From NCBI RefSeq assembly GCF_001316435.1, contig NZ_JXLL01000003.1:124001-188000 (forward strand): 64,000 nt of DNA. The letters run 5' to 3'. The notes under the pieces were generated by a model. The model worked only from the letters and a program-made list of their open reading frames with translations. It searched no databases and had not been told where the DNA came from. Position numbers and translations under genes: made by a program. Below, in pieces: positions 18,401 through 28,193 of this stretch (within the stretch, counting starts at the first letter, position 1; every line of letters begins with the position of its first letter). The stretch is from Caloranaerobacter sp. TR13 (lineage in GTDB: Bacteria; Bacillota; Clostridia; Tissierellales; Thermohalobacteraceae).

Positions 18401-21400
18401 ATACCCTACTACAAACTTACCTTCTTTATTTATTCTACCTTCAACATAAAAGACAGATTTCATAAGGTCGTAGTCGAATACCTGATTAATTAAAGATTCG
18501 TATTTGTCAAGCTTATTTTTTTCAACGTTTAATATACCTAAGTACATTCTTTCTTTATTTAAATTTTCTTTATTAACAATAAGTGAAACAGTTACATAAT
18601 TATGCATTTCAAATGGTATAATACTCTTTCCTCTCTGAAGCATGAATTGTATTTTAAATACATCTGTTAAAAGCTTTTCTCTTCTTCTAAGTTTCTTAGA
18701 TATCCTATGTTTCTCTGCTTTAGACATTCGAGTTATTATAACCTTAACACTTGAATCTTCTTCTATATTATTTTGATTTATATTTGTTAAACCTGTTTTT
18801 AAACTGTAGAATGGTAAATCTAAATACACTTCATTAGACTTCACACTAAGTTTTCCATGACTATTCATTACTACATTCAATGGTATAGTTATTTCTATTT
18901 GATTAAAATCTTTATATCTCTTATCATTTAGTTTTACTGTATACTGACTGCTTGTATAGATTTCTGGCAATAGTACAAAAATGCTACCAGCTGAATTCTT
19001 TATTATACTTTCAACAGTTACAGATTCGTCTTTGTATTTGCTATCACCTTTATCCTCTTTTGAGTCTAATGTAGTAGTATATGCGTATGCATACCCTTTT
19101 GACTCTCCATATTTGTTTACAGCCCATAATTTGAAATAATACTTAGTATCTGCATCTAAATCTTTAATATAGTATTCTGTTTCTAAAGTTTCTGCTATAA
19201 ACTTATATTCTTTTTCTCCCTTTTTCTTACCGAATATTTTATACCTTTCTGCTCCATCAGTTTGGCTCCATTTTAAAACTATAGAACGTTCATATCCAGG
19301 ATATGCAAAAAATCCTGTAGGATTTGAAGGTATAGGTAAAATATACTTTAGACCTTTAACTAATACAAAAGAACCACCATCAGTATTTTCTATCTTAACA
19401 TCTTTATCTCCTAATTCTCCTTCTGGGGTTATTATTTCTATTGTATTTTCATCTATATACGTTACATCCTTAACTTCTTCTCCATCAATATATACTTTTA
19501 TACCCTCCATGAACATAGTACCCTTAATTGTAACCTTCTGTCCTCCTGTATAGTGTACCTCATCAGGTGTTATATCTGTTATGGTTGGATTTGAATAATA
19601 AGTAAACCCATTCTTCAAGACAACTTCACCTAGAGCTGACTCGTTTCTAATAAATACATCTACAGGACCCAAAATATCACTTGAAGGTGTAATTACAACT
19701 AATTTTTTATATGATGATTCTTCTAGAACCACGGTTGCTTCTTTTGCTCCAATCCTTACTGTAATATTCTCTATTCTAAAGTCATTACCCGTAATAGTAA
19801 TTCTATCTCCACCAGCTGCACTTCCTCTATCTGGAGTTACTTCATCTATTACTGGGTTACTTTCTTTTGTTCTATATACATAGTATATTGGCAGTCCTTC
19901 TTTAAGAGATGAATCAGCAGTTCCACCATCTTCATTAATAACTACGATGCGTAGAGGTTTATTTATATCTATTTCTCGTCCTTCTGGAGATCTTACTACT
20001 ATTTTATCGTCTTCATTGCTTCTTGATATTATTTCTGCCTCTTCACTACCAATCATTACTCTTACGCCTTTTCTAAAATCACTTCCGTTAATAGTAAACG
20101 TTAATCCTCCATCTATTGTAGATTCTACAACATAATAATCTATTTCTTCAGAATCAGTCTTATAAATAGGTCTTTTAGGTTCTATATCAGTAATTGTTGG
20201 CTGGCTATTAGGATTTTTTATTTCTATTACCCCTTCTCCTGTACCTCCATCTATATTTACAACTTTTACTTTCTTTTCTCCTATTGTATCTTGCGGAGGA
20301 GTTATTACGACTAACGTATTCTCATCTATATACTCTACTCTTGGCGATAATCTTCTTGTAACCATAAGCTTGTTATCTTTAAGCTCTATCTTTATACCTT
20401 CTAATTTTGTTTCGTCTAAACCCGTTGGTAAAGTTTCTATCCTAGTCTGTCCTTCCTTAATATTAAAAGATATCTTTTCTTCACCGTTTAATCTAACAAA
20501 TACATTATTTTCAGCTTGTGCATCTCTGTTATCATATTCAACCTGTAAATTTCCAACTTCAACAATACCATGTCCTCCTACAATAGGTGCATAATCATAT
20601 TCATCTCCAAAAACCACTTCTAAATCTATATTTTCTCCACCAAAATAATTCTCAGGATTTATTTTGTTTCTGTCGATAAAGTTTTTACCTAGAATAGTTA
20701 ATTCTGTACCACCTAATTTTGTAACAGTGTCAGGTGTTACGCTAGTTATTTCAGGCTTAGATCTTTCATAAGTAAATCCATCTTTAAATACAAATGTACC
20801 TGCATCTGGATTAACTACTATAACATCTACTTTACCGGGCTCTAAATATGGTGGAGTTTTGACTATCAATACTTTATAGCTAGAATATTGAACATCTAGA
20901 GCCTCTATACCATTGAAATATACTTTTGGTAGAGGTTCTCCCTCATCCCATTTGCCATTACTATTTAGATCGGAGTATCTGAAATCAGTACCTACAATAG
21001 TTATAGTGTCGTAACCAGCAGTTGAACCTACCGATGGGTCTATCTTTTCTATAGTTGGAAAACTTCCTGGTACCCTAAATGTAAATCCATCACGCACAGT
21101 ATCAGAACCACCATCAAAATTCACAATAGTAACTGGTACAGAAACTCTATCTGTAATCTTTTCATCTACCTCATAATTCGGTGTAGTAACAAATATCTTA
21201 GTTCCGTCACCATTTACTATTGGATTAATGCCTTTCTTTTCTCCAAAATATACTTCAATACCTTCCATGAAATCTGTACCTTCTATAGTAACTATGGTAC
21301 CTCCATCTCTTGAACCTTCACTTGGAGATATCGAAGTAATAGTAGGATTACTTTGAGGTTTTAAATAGTTAAAACCATCTTCTACAGTAAATTTGGCTGT

Positions 21401-24400
21401 ATCTGGATTTACAATAGTTACATCTTTAAGACCTAAAGGTAACCCATCAGGAACTACTACTCTTATCGTCTCTTTATCTATAACATAAACATCCTCTATT
21501 ACTGTCTGATTTTCATCTGTCACGTTAGTTTTAATTTCATAATCATTAAAGAACACTCTAGTACCATGCTGTTCATCTTCATCTTGTGAATCTGGGTTAG
21601 GTAAAACAAAATCGTCACCCTTAATAATTACTTCAGTTAACGGTCCACCGTGAGATGGTGCTATCGTTTTTATAACAGGATTAGTATAAACTCTTGTATA
21701 CGTATAATACCCTTCAGCAGTACCGCCATCTTGGTTTATAACTTGTAGAGTCTTTTTGCCCTCTGTTCCTCTCGGAGTAATTATAGTTACATCTACAGTA
21801 TTGTCGGCTCCTGATATACTTCTTTCTATCTTTTCAATCTGTGCTTGCTCACCATCTATAGTTACTATGATAAGCACCTCTTGTGGGTCGTAGTCAAAAT
21901 CCTTTCCTGTAATTACTACTCTCTCACCACCTGATACATTCCCTTTATCAGGTTTAATAGATATGATTTGTGGTCTACTTTCAGGTTTTCTATATTCAAA
22001 AGCATCCTCTAGCCTACTGATTCCACCATCAGGATTTATAACTATAATATCTCTATAGCCCCCATTATCTTCGTTTACAGAAGGCATTTTAACTACCATT
22101 CTATTTCCTAGTTTATCTTTGACACCGTCTAATTTAATAAGTTTATTATCTCTTTCTGTTGTTACCTCTAACACTTCTCCTCTGTAATCAGATATTGCAT
22201 CTGGGTTATTATAATGATCATTTTCTATTTCTTGTGTTGTTATGCTTCTAGGAACAACATATACATAAGGTTTCTTTACAGTTGTTTGCCCGTTTTGGTC
22301 AGTTTCTGCTATGGCTAAAAACATATCCCCATTTATAACGACTAAAGGATTCCTTATAACTGTTTGTCCATCCTCTGTATAGTTAGTAGAACCAAATTTT
22401 GGTGATACTTCGTTTATTATTGGTGTAGAAATATATTCAAACTGTCTAACTTCTAATTCTTTTTCAGTGTAGTTTCCTTCTTCTACAAACTCAGCTATCG
22501 TCTTTGTCCTTCCACCATCTGCGTTTTGCACTAAAACTGTAACAGGTCCTAATTCTTTTATATCTGGTACAATTACTTCTATTCTATTGATCGTCTTACC
22601 GTTTAAAGCTCCTTGTAAAGTATCGACTGAAACCACTTGCGCTTCATTATTTGATACAAGGAGTTCGTTTAAAGGTCTTCCGTCTTCTTTAAAGAAGTAT
22701 ACCTTTGCATCAGGTCTAAAATCTAGACCATATATATATACCGTACTTTCAGAAGGACCTTTAGCCATTTGTGAATTCTCATCTATTAAAGGTAATCCAT
22801 TTACTTTATATAAATACACATAATTAAGCTCTGGTGCACTTGGAACAGGTTTATATATAAACTGTCTTAAAGCTACTTCCTTTTCTGTAAATTGGTCTAT
22901 AACTATATCGTTACTATCATCGCCATCATTATATGTAGATGCATCTATAAATTTAGTTGTTATTTCAACAGATATATCAACTGGAGTATCTACCCTCGGC
23001 TTTAATGCAACTTGTGGAGATTTAACTCTCAAAACCTGCTGACCTGTATCTTGGTTTATTATAGTTGGAACAGATTGCCCATTTTCTAGAATTGTTTGTA
23101 TTTCAGCTAATTCACCACCAAAGTATACTTTAACAGTTCTAACTCTAACTACATCTACTAGTTCGCTAGTTCCAGGCTTAGGATAATCTTTAATTACATC
23201 ACTTGTTAATGTTAATACCTTATTATCTCCAGATAATGAAAATTCCTTTTCATCAGAAACTATATTGCCATTACTATCTTCCTTAGTTCTTTGAAAGTTA
23301 AGTCCTGTTATAGATACTAAGTCCCCACCTGTTTCATACCCTTCAGTTGGATTTATATCTATAACTACTAATGAGTTTTCTACTTCAGTATATCTATATC
23401 CCTTTTCTAAAATGAATTCTCCATTATCAACAGGATTTATTACCTTAACATCAACAGCTCCAATTGTATTAGATGGTGGAGTTATAGCCTTTAAAACTGT
23501 TGTCCCATCTATACTCATTTCTGTATCAAATTCAACATTAGTTGCATAGTTTTCACCAAACATTATCTTCATATCAGGAGTTAAATTCGTACCAACTATC
23601 CTTACTTCTGTTCCACCCTGTTTTGTACCAGCATTTGGTGTAATCGCAGATACTGTAAAAGGAGTTGGAGATGGTAAAACTTCTAATTCATCTACTAAAG
23701 TTACTGCTGTTTGTTTACTGTTATCTAAAACCTTTACATTTTGATAGTTAGTTGTTGCTACTTGAGGAACTGTAATGTTAATCTGAGTAGAAGTTAAAGT
23801 ACTTGTATCTATAACTGCTTCTTTTTCTCCATTTTCATCCCCTATATATACCTTCAAATCAGTTTCAAAAGGAAAGTTTGTACCATATATAGTTAATGTG
23901 TCTCCTATATTAACCTTTAAATTTGAAAGCTGTGTAATATCATGTTCCGCTAACGTAATAGTTTGAGTAAATGTATATGAACCACCAAATTTATTTTTAA
24001 CAGTTATTTCATAACTATCTCCATATATAAAGTTCTCTGGCAGCTTTGCCTTTATATAACCTTCATTTTGATAAATAACCTCAGCTGCCATTGTGCTTTC
24101 AGTATTCTTTAATTCAATATAAGCTTCAATGTTGTCATTATTACCAGGCAAGTTGAAGTTAAAACCATAAATTTCTAAATATGTATCTTTAATTCTTTTT
24201 GCTGAACCATCTAGATTCTTTACTATATTTCCATCAGCATCTCTTTGAATGCTTATCTCTGTATTTGTAACAATCTTATTTATAGTAGGGTCATTTATAT
24301 ATTCGAAAGGTATGGAATCTGAACCAAAGCCAGTTCTACTTATTGATAAATAGGCTAGTCCTATGTATCCATTTGATCCAGGTATCCTTATACTTATTGA

Positions 24401-24682
24401 TGTATCATTAATCGATAATATATCATTATTCGTGTCTAAATTAACAATAGTAGCCTCTCCATCATATATTATCTTTATTTCTGTAATTTGTGACTTATCA
24501 TTACCGAACCCTGTCCCCACAATGGTTACAATCTTACCATTTCCAGCAGAAACTTTATCTGGTGTTATAGAATCTATACTTAAAGTATCCGCTGAATAAC
24601 TTACTATATCTAAATATGGAATATATGTAATTGTAAGTATTACAGCTAAAATTATAGAAAAAAACCTCTTTAATCTATCCAT
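18395..24682 (-). CDS. Giant IPT/TIG-repeat surface protein with one Fn3 domain
   Basis: About 2,095 residues. An N-terminal membrane/signal segment (LKRFFSIILAVILTITYIP) is followed by about 15 IPT/TIG Ig-like domains. These are recognisable by repeated 'PTITSISPSEGSRDGGT', 'GGDRITITGNDF' and 'GPVDVFIRNESALG' type motifs; the spacing is roughly 90-140 residues. A fibronectin type III domain follows (NPTGFFAYPGYERSIVLKWSQ...YYFKLWAVNKYGES), then about 230 unrecognised residues. No SLH or sortase anchor is visible. IPT/TIG arrays usually form extended adhesin or receptor-like stalks. The start is the ATG at 24682, spaced 6 nt from GGAGGT; another ATG two codons upstream overlaps it. The stop is within heptad tract 4. 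Confidence 0.88.
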   Translation of the reverse strand: MDRLKRFFSIILAVILTITYIPYLDIVSYSADTLSIDSITPDKVSAGNGKIVTIVGTGFGNDKSQITEIKIIYDGEATIVNLDTNNDILSINDTSISIRIPGSNGYIGLAYLSISRTGFGSDSIPFEYINDPTINKIVTNTEISIQRDADGNIVKNLDGSAKRIKDTYLEIYGFNFNLPGNNDNIEAYIELKNTESTMAAEVIYQNEGYIKAKLPENFIYGDSYEITVKNKFGGSYTFTQTITLAEHDITQLSNLKVNIGDTLTIYGTNFPFETDLKVYIGDENGEKEAVIDTSTLTSTQINITVPQVATTNYQNVKVLDNSKQTAVTLVDELEVLPSPTPFTVSAITPNAGTKQGGTEVRIVGTNLTPDMKIMFGENYATNVEFDTEMSIDGTTVLKAITPPSNTIGAVDVKVINPVDNGEFILEKGYRYTEVENSLVVIDINPTEGYETGGDLVSITGLNFQRTKEDSNGNIVSDEKEFSLSGDNKVLTLTSDVIKDYPKPGTSELVDVVRVRTVKVYFGGELAEIQTILENGQSVPTIINQDTGQQVLRVKSPQVALKPRVDTPVDISVEITTKFIDASTYNDGDDSNDIVIDQFTEKEVALRQFIYKPVPSAPELNYVYLYKVNGLPLIDENSQMAKGPSESTVYIYGLDFRPDAKVYFFKEDGRPLNELLVSNNEAQVVSVDTLQGALNGKTINRIEVIVPDIKELGPVTVLVQNADGGRTKTIAEFVEEGNYTEKELEVRQFEYISTPIINEVSPKFGSTNYTEDGQTVIRNPLVVINGDMFLAIAETDQNGQTTVKKPYVYVVPRSITTQEIENDHYNNPDAISDYRGEVLEVTTERDNKLIKLDGVKDKLGNRMVVKMPSVNEDNGGYRDIIVINPDGGISRLEDAFEYRKPESRPQIISIKPDKGNVSGGERVVITGKDFDYDPQEVLIIVTIDGEQAQIEKIERSISGADNTVDVTIITPRGTEGKKTLQVINQDGGTAEGYYTYTRVYTNPVIKTIAPSHGGPLTEVIIKGDDFVLPNPDSQDEDEQHGTRVFFNDYEIKTNVTDENQTVIEDVYVIDKETIRVVVPDGLPLGLKDVTIVNPDTAKFTVEDGFNYLKPQSNPTITSISPSEGSRDGGTIVTIEGTDFMEGIEVYFGEKKGINPIVNGDGTKIFVTTPNYEVDEKITDRVSVPVTIVNFDGGSDTVRDGFTFRVPGSFPTIEKIDPSVGSTAGYDTITIVGTDFRYSDLNSNGKWDEGEPLPKVYFNGIEALDVQYSSYKVLIVKTPPYLEPGKVDVIVVNPDAGTFVFKDGFTYERSKPEITSVTPDTVTKLGGTELTILGKNFIDRNKINPENYFGGENIDLEVVFGDEYDYAPIVGGHGIVEVGNLQVEYDNRDAQAENNVFVRLNGEEKISFNIKEGQTRIETLPTGLDETKLEGIKIELKDNKLMVTRRLSPRVEYIDENTLVVITPPQDTIGEKKVKVVNIDGGTGEGVIEIKNPNSQPTITDIEPKRPIYKTDSEEIDYYVVESTIDGGLTFTINGSDFRKGVRVMIGSEEAEIISRSNEDDKIVVRSPEGREIDINKPLRIVVINEDGGTADSSLKEGLPIYYVYRTKESNPVIDEVTPDRGSAAGGDRITITGNDFRIENITVRIGAKEATVVLEESSYKKLVVITPSSDILGPVDVFIRNESALGEVVLKNGFTYYSNPTITDITPDEVHYTGGQKVTIKGTMFMEGIKVYIDGEEVKDVTYIDENTIEIITPEGELGDKDVKIENTDGGSFVLVKGLKYILPIPSNPTGFFAYPGYERSIVLKWSQTDGAERYKIFGKKKGEKEYKFIAETLETEYYIKDLDADTKYYFKLWAVNKYGESKGYAYAYTTTLDSKEDKGDSKYKDESVTVESIIKNSAGSIFVLLPEIYTSSQYTVKLNDKRYKDFNQIEITIPLNVVMNSHGKLSVKSNEVYLDLPFYSLKTGLTNINQNNIEEDSSVKVIITRMSKAEKHRISKKLRRREKLLTDVFKIQFMLQRGKSIIPFEMHNYVTVSLIVNKENLNKERMYLGILNVEKNKLDKYESLINQVFDYDLMKSVFYVEGRINKEGKFVVGYR

Positions 24683-24765
24683 TTCCATACCTCCGAATCA
24701 TTAGTATCATCATTTATTTATATCGACAAAATACTGCGATTTCTTAAATGGAATTATATTACAAT

Positions 24766-24786
24766 AAAAGTAGCTTCGCTACTTTT
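24766..24786. promoter_or_regulatory. Hairpin in the region upstream of the IPT/TIG gene
   Basis: 9-bp stem (AAAAGTAGC/GCTACTTTT) around a TTC loop. On the minus strand a T-rich stretch follows, so it could be an attenuator or a terminator for minus-strand transcripts entering from the right. No gene would obviously use it as an ordinary terminator. Confidence 0.45.
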
Positions 24787-24788
24787 AG

Positions 24789-24865
24789 TCAACAGATAAC
24801 AGGTGACAGGGAACAGATATACTGGTAACTGGTATCTGGCAACTGGTAACTGGTAACTAAGGCAA
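24789..24865. repeat. Heptad-repeat tract 5
   Basis: Eleven heptads: ATAACAG and GGAACAG types, then GGTAACT, GGTATCT and GGCAACT, ending AAGGCAA. The same GGTAACT-AAGGCAA ending recurs in tract 6. Confidence 0.85.
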
Positions 24866-24874
24866 TAGACTATA

Positions 24875-24993
24875 CAGAGTGTGTGAAAACAAACGTATAA
24901 TTCTTTATAATAAAACATCACTTTTTTACTCTATTATACCATTTAATTTTGATTAATTATATCTTCTTTGTTAATGGGTTTTCATATACTCTG
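24875..24993. repeat. Short element bounded by 16-bp imperfect inverted repeats
   Basis: CAGAGTGTGTGAAAAC (24875-24890) and GTTTTCATATACTCTG (24978-24993) are inverted copies with 14 of 16 matches, enclosing about 87 AT-rich bases without an ORF. This is MITE-like, but no target duplication is evident. From 24994 to the promoter at 25131 I see nothing else in this gap. Confidence 0.35.
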
Positions 24994-25130
24994 ACGTCCC
25001 CTTGCTTCTATATGAGTATTAGTAAGCTTTTGTCAAAAATTAAGAGGACAATCCACTATACATAACCATTAGAATTTAGATAATTAGTAATATCATTCTA
25101 AAATATGACAAATTGCAACAAAAAACATTA

Positions 25131-25160
25131 TTGACAAATATTGTTATAATGTAATATGGT
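25131..25160 (+). promoter_or_regulatory. Probable promoter of the gene at 25279
   Basis: TTGACA (25131-25136), an 18-bp spacer and TATGGT (25155-25160). The region is AT-rich, so alternative -10 sites such as TATAAT at about 25145 exist at worse spacing. Confidence 0.45.
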
Positions 25161-25278
25161 ATATTTAGTAAATGAACCAAAATAATTGCAATAAGAAACA
25201 CACATAAATAAACTTATAATATTTGAAGATTGAGCAAGTAAAAGAATTTAAACAAATAAATTTAACTAGGAGGATATT

Positions 25279-25881
25279 ATGAATATTTTTAGAAAAAATA
25301 TCAATACTTTTTTAATAATAGCTATTGTTTTAATAGGTACAGTTTTTTTAATAACACATTTTAGTATAGATAACGATAAACCAAAAGCACATAGTTTAGA
25401 GCGTGTATTTAATACAATAGATGAGTTAGTACAAAAAAGTGATGCTATAGTTGTCGGTGTAGTGGAAAAAATTCATAAACCTAAGGAAATTCCATTAAAA
25501 ACTTCTAATCCTAATATATCTTTTAAAAAAATAGTTGTAAGAATGGATGTAAAAGTAGACAAATCACTTAAAGGTGCTTTATCTAAAGGAAGCAAAATTA
25601 GAATAGATAAAGTTATAGGTCATATAGTTAAGGGAGAAACTTTCATAAAAGATTATATGACAAACGTTAGAGAAGGGGAAAGAATTATTTTTTTCTTAAA
25701 TGAAAATGCTGGGGATTCATTTTACTATCTTGTAAGTAATATTCAAGGGGAGATAAAAGTTAAAAGTGAAAAATTTTCTGATTTTAGTGATGATTATGAA
25801 ATAATTATTGATAAGAATGACTTTCCAATGTTTAATGACAAAATGAAAGTAAAAGAATTAGAAGAAAAGATAAAAAAATAA
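25279..25881 (+). CDS. Hypothetical membrane-anchored protein
   Basis: 200 residues. A short basic N-terminus is followed by one transmembrane segment (about 10-30, FLIIAIVLIGTVFLI), then an extracytoplasmic domain. The domain pattern 'SDAIVVGVVEKI', 'VDKSLKGALSKGSKIRI', 'REGERIIFFLNE', 'YYLVSNIQGEIKV' resembles small secreted beta-barrel-like hypothetical proteins of Firmicutes. I cannot name the family. It is a lone plus-strand gene between two minus-strand genes, with GGAGGATATT before the ATG and a hairpin after the stop. No function is proposed. Confidence 0.75.
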   Translation: MNIFRKNINTFLIIAIVLIGTVFLITHFSIDNDKPKAHSLERVFNTIDELVQKSDAIVVGVVEKIHKPKEIPLKTSNPNISFKKIVVRMDVKVDKSLKGALSKGSKIRIDKVIGHIVKGETFIKDYMTNVREGERIIFFLNENAGDSFYYLVSNIQGEIKVKSEKFSDFSDDYEIIIDKNDFPMFNDKMKVKELEEKIKK

Positions 25882-25893
25882 CATGGCATAGGG

Positions 25894-25924
25894 ACGTTTT
25901 GTTTGCCATTGGTAAACAAAACGT
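25894..25924 (+). terminator. Hairpin after the gene at 25279
   Basis: 11-bp perfect stem (ACGTTTTGTTT/AAACAAAACGT) around a 9-nt loop. The following T-tract is weak, so it is either a poor terminator or a REP-like palindrome. Confidence 0.5.
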
Positions 25925-25930
25925 ATTTAC

Positions 25931-26014
25931 AAATACTAAGCATTTAGCATTTGGTATTAGATTTAAAAATAGACATACTAGCAACTAACTTCTAGCAACT
26001 GGTAACTAAGGCAA
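25931..26014. repeat. Heptad-repeat tract 6
   Basis: About 12 heptads (AAGCATT, TAGCATT, TGGTATT, later AGCAACT, GGTAACT, AAGGCAA) between the 25279 gene and the terminator at 26008. It is more diverged than the other tracts. Confidence 0.7.
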
Positions 26015-26033
26015 CGAATATGGTTCGTTGCCT
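26008..26033 (-). terminator. Terminator hairpin next to the MBL-fold hydrolase
   Basis: 10-bp stem (AGGCAACGAA/TTCGTTGCCT) starting just past the stop codon at 26036. The T-tract is weak on the minus strand. Confidence 0.5.
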
Positions 26034-26035
26034 CA

Positions 26036-26677
26036 TTATTTATAATTCAACACAATAACCTTCTTTCCTGCACCTAAAATAGTGTCTTTATTAATTTCAA
26101 TCTCTTGGGAATTTATTTTTTCTACATTATCAAAATACTTTGTAAAATCGTCTATGCTTCCTAATTCAAATTTTAAATCGTCTGTTTTATAATGCATAGG
26201 AATAATTATTTTAGGATTTATAAGATCTACAACTTCCTTTGCTTCTTTAGCATCTATTGTATATACTCCTCCAACTGGAATCATCAATACGTCTATTTCA
26301 CCAATAGCTTCTATCTGCTTACTATCTGGTATATGCCCTAAATCACCTAAATGACAAACTCTTAAATCTCCAATTGTAAATATGTATACAACATTACTTC
26401 CTCTTTTGCTTCCCTGCTGCGTATCATGATAAGTAGCAATCCCTGTAATTGGTATATCTTTTACATAAAAATTTCCTACCTTATTTACTACCTCAAAATC
26501 TCCAGTAGGACCCTCTATATAATTGTGGTCAAAATGTGTATGACTTGTAGTAACTATATCAACTTCATCTCTTGGTACTTCATAGCCTACGGTTTCATCA
26601 AATGGGTCTGTCATTATTCTAATACCTTTATTTGTAGTAATTTTAAAACAAGCATGACCTAAATATTTAATTTTCAT
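26036..26677 (-). CDS. UPF0173 metal-dependent hydrolase (metallo-beta-lactamase fold)
   Basis: 213 residues. The N-terminus MKIKYLGHACFKI is characteristic of the UPF0173/UlaG-like branch of the MBL fold. The metal-binding HTHFDH motif is present near residue 46, with later conserved parts CHLGDLGH and IPMHYKTD supplying further ligands. The length is right for the family. It is probably cytoplasmic, with substrate unknown. AGGAGG lies 7-8 nt before the ATG. It stands alone on the minus strand, divergent from the cohesin-dockerin operon. Confidence 0.9.
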   Translation of the reverse strand: MKIKYLGHACFKITTNKGIRIMTDPFDETVGYEVPRDEVDIVTTSHTHFDHNYIEGPTGDFEVVNKVGNFYVKDIPITGIATYHDTQQGSKRGSNVVYIFTIGDLRVCHLGDLGHIPDSKQIEAIGEIDVLMIPVGGVYTIDAKEAKEVVDLINPKIIIPMHYKTDDLKFELGSIDDFTKYFDNVEKINSQEIEINKDTILGAGKKVIVLNYK

Positions 26678-26720
26678 TTTAAAACCTCCTCATTTTATTC
26701 TTAAATTATTTATCCTTTTT

Positions 26721-26727
26721 TGTCGAA
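26721..26727 (+). promoter_or_regulatory. Possible Spo0A box before the cohesin-dockerin operon
   Basis: TGTCGAA preceded by T-rich sequence matches the 0A-box core. It lies in the 97-bp divergent gap and could serve either direction. The statistical weight is low. Confidence 0.3.
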
Positions 26728-26774
26728 TGCATTTCGCTTGCTTATAGTATATAGTATAATATTTTTATTGAATA

Positions 26775-28193
26775 TTGGAAGGTGGTGTAGTTATAGGTAA
26801 ATATTTCACAAATTTTATTAAATTTATAGTTTTTATCCTTTTACTTCTATTACTAATATTATTTATATTTTATCCAAGTATCGTACATTCTTTACCAAAC
26901 ACCGTAACTGTAGGTCCTTATATCAATAACTACAAAACTTTAAATGATGCATTAAATGCCGTAGCAGATGGCGGTACAATATATATTCTTTATAAATCTA
27001 CCCCATATTTATTTGAAAATATAGAAATAGATAAAAACGTAACTATAATAGGTACAGAAGGTTGGAACGGTAACCTACCAATTATTTCATGCAGTGAAAC
27101 ATCTCTACCATTTATTATAGTTGATTCCCCTTATACTCTCCAATTAAAAAACTTAAAATTCCAATCTTCATATGACAAAACCATTATTGAAAGTAAAACT
27201 TCCTCTTTATTAATAGACAACGTATCATTTAAATATTCCTATCCTATAATAATAAAATCTCCAACAATAGATTCTCCATTAAACATAACTATAAAAAATT
27301 CGCACTTTGAAATTAATATGCCACAGATAGATTTAAGTACCCAAGTAAATGGAACTATAACTTTTGAAAACAACTCGTTTTCTGGAGATTCATTGAAAAT
27401 TAAAAACTACGAATGCGATATTAATATAACCAATAATACTTTTTCAAACAGTGGAATAATTGTAAACCCAGACAGCAATGGATTGGTTGAAGTTAATGGT
27501 AATACTTTAGGAGGAAGTCGCTTAACTATTAAAAGTTTTTCATCAAAAGATATTGAGTTTAAGCTAAACAAGATGTTATCAAGCAATATTTACATCTACA
27601 ACTACGACTTGAATAATACACTCTATATTAATCAAAACTGGTGGGGAAGTTCAAATGGTCCTTCAGATTGTACAAGCTTAGTTGTTGAAGGTAATGTAGA
27701 CTATAGTAATTGGGCTTTGGATGAAAATTTTATCAGCTTTTCAGATGAAGTTCCAAAAATATATTATAAAATATCAGGAAAAAGCACTCTAAAAAACTCA
27801 TTTTCTCATAATAATATAAAGGTTGATTTGCTTTATGATAACAACATATATAAAACTACTTACACTGATAGTCAAGGTTATTTTACTATTACAGATGTAG
27901 AGCCTAACCTATACAACTTAAGGTTTGAATATCAAAACTATCAAACAGTAACACAACAAGTTTATGTAAACAATAAGGATTTGATTGTTGATATCGAACT
28001 GCCTTATATAACTTCCTTATTTGATTTAAATAATGATAGTCAGGTTACAACTGAAGACTTAAACTTTTTATGCAATTCATTTGGACTAACTAGTAGCGAT
28101 GCAAATTTTAATCCGAGATATGACTTAAATAGAAATGATAAAATAGATATTTTAGATTTATTAATGATATTAAGGTACAAGGGGGATATATAA
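26775..28193 (+). CDS. Dockerin-bearing secreted protein with right-handed beta-helix and carboxypeptidase-regulatory-like domain
   Basis: Up to 472 residues. An N-terminal hydrophobic segment (IVFILLLLLLILFIFY) leads to a pectin-lyase-like beta-helix at about 45-310 (N/S/I-rich repeats; NQNWWGSSNGPSD). A CarboxypepD_reg-like beta domain follows (about 335-405, TDSQGYFTITDVEPNLYNLRF). A C-terminal type I dockerin has two calcium-binding repeats (DLNNDSQVTTEDL and DLNRNDKIDILDL). It should dock onto a cohesin, such as those in the two following genes. The start is uncertain: the TTG at 26775 lacks an SD, while GGAAGGTGG suits ATA at 26793. No enzymatic residues are identified in the beta-helix. 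Confidence 0.82.
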   Translation: MEGGVVIGKYFTNFIKFIVFILLLLLLILFIFYPSIVHSLPNTVTVGPYINNYKTLNDALNAVADGGTIYILYKSTPYLFENIEIDKNVTIIGTEGWNGNLPIISCSETSLPFIIVDSPYTLQLKNLKFQSSYDKTIIESKTSSLLIDNVSFKYSYPIIIKSPTIDSPLNITIKNSHFEINMPQIDLSTQVNGTITFENNSFSGDSLKIKNYECDINITNNTFSNSGIIVNPDSNGLVEVNGNTLGGSRLTIKSFSSKDIEFKLNKMLSSNIYIYNYDLNNTLYINQNWWGSSNGPSDCTSLVVEGNVDYSNWALDENFISFSDEVPKIYYKISGKSTLKNSFSHNNIKVDLLYDNNIYKTTYTDSQGYFTITDVEPNLYNLRFEYQNYQTVTQQVYVNNKDLIVDIELPYITSLFDLNNDSQVTTEDLNFLCNSFGLTSSDANFNPRYDLNRNDKIDILDLLMILRYKGDI

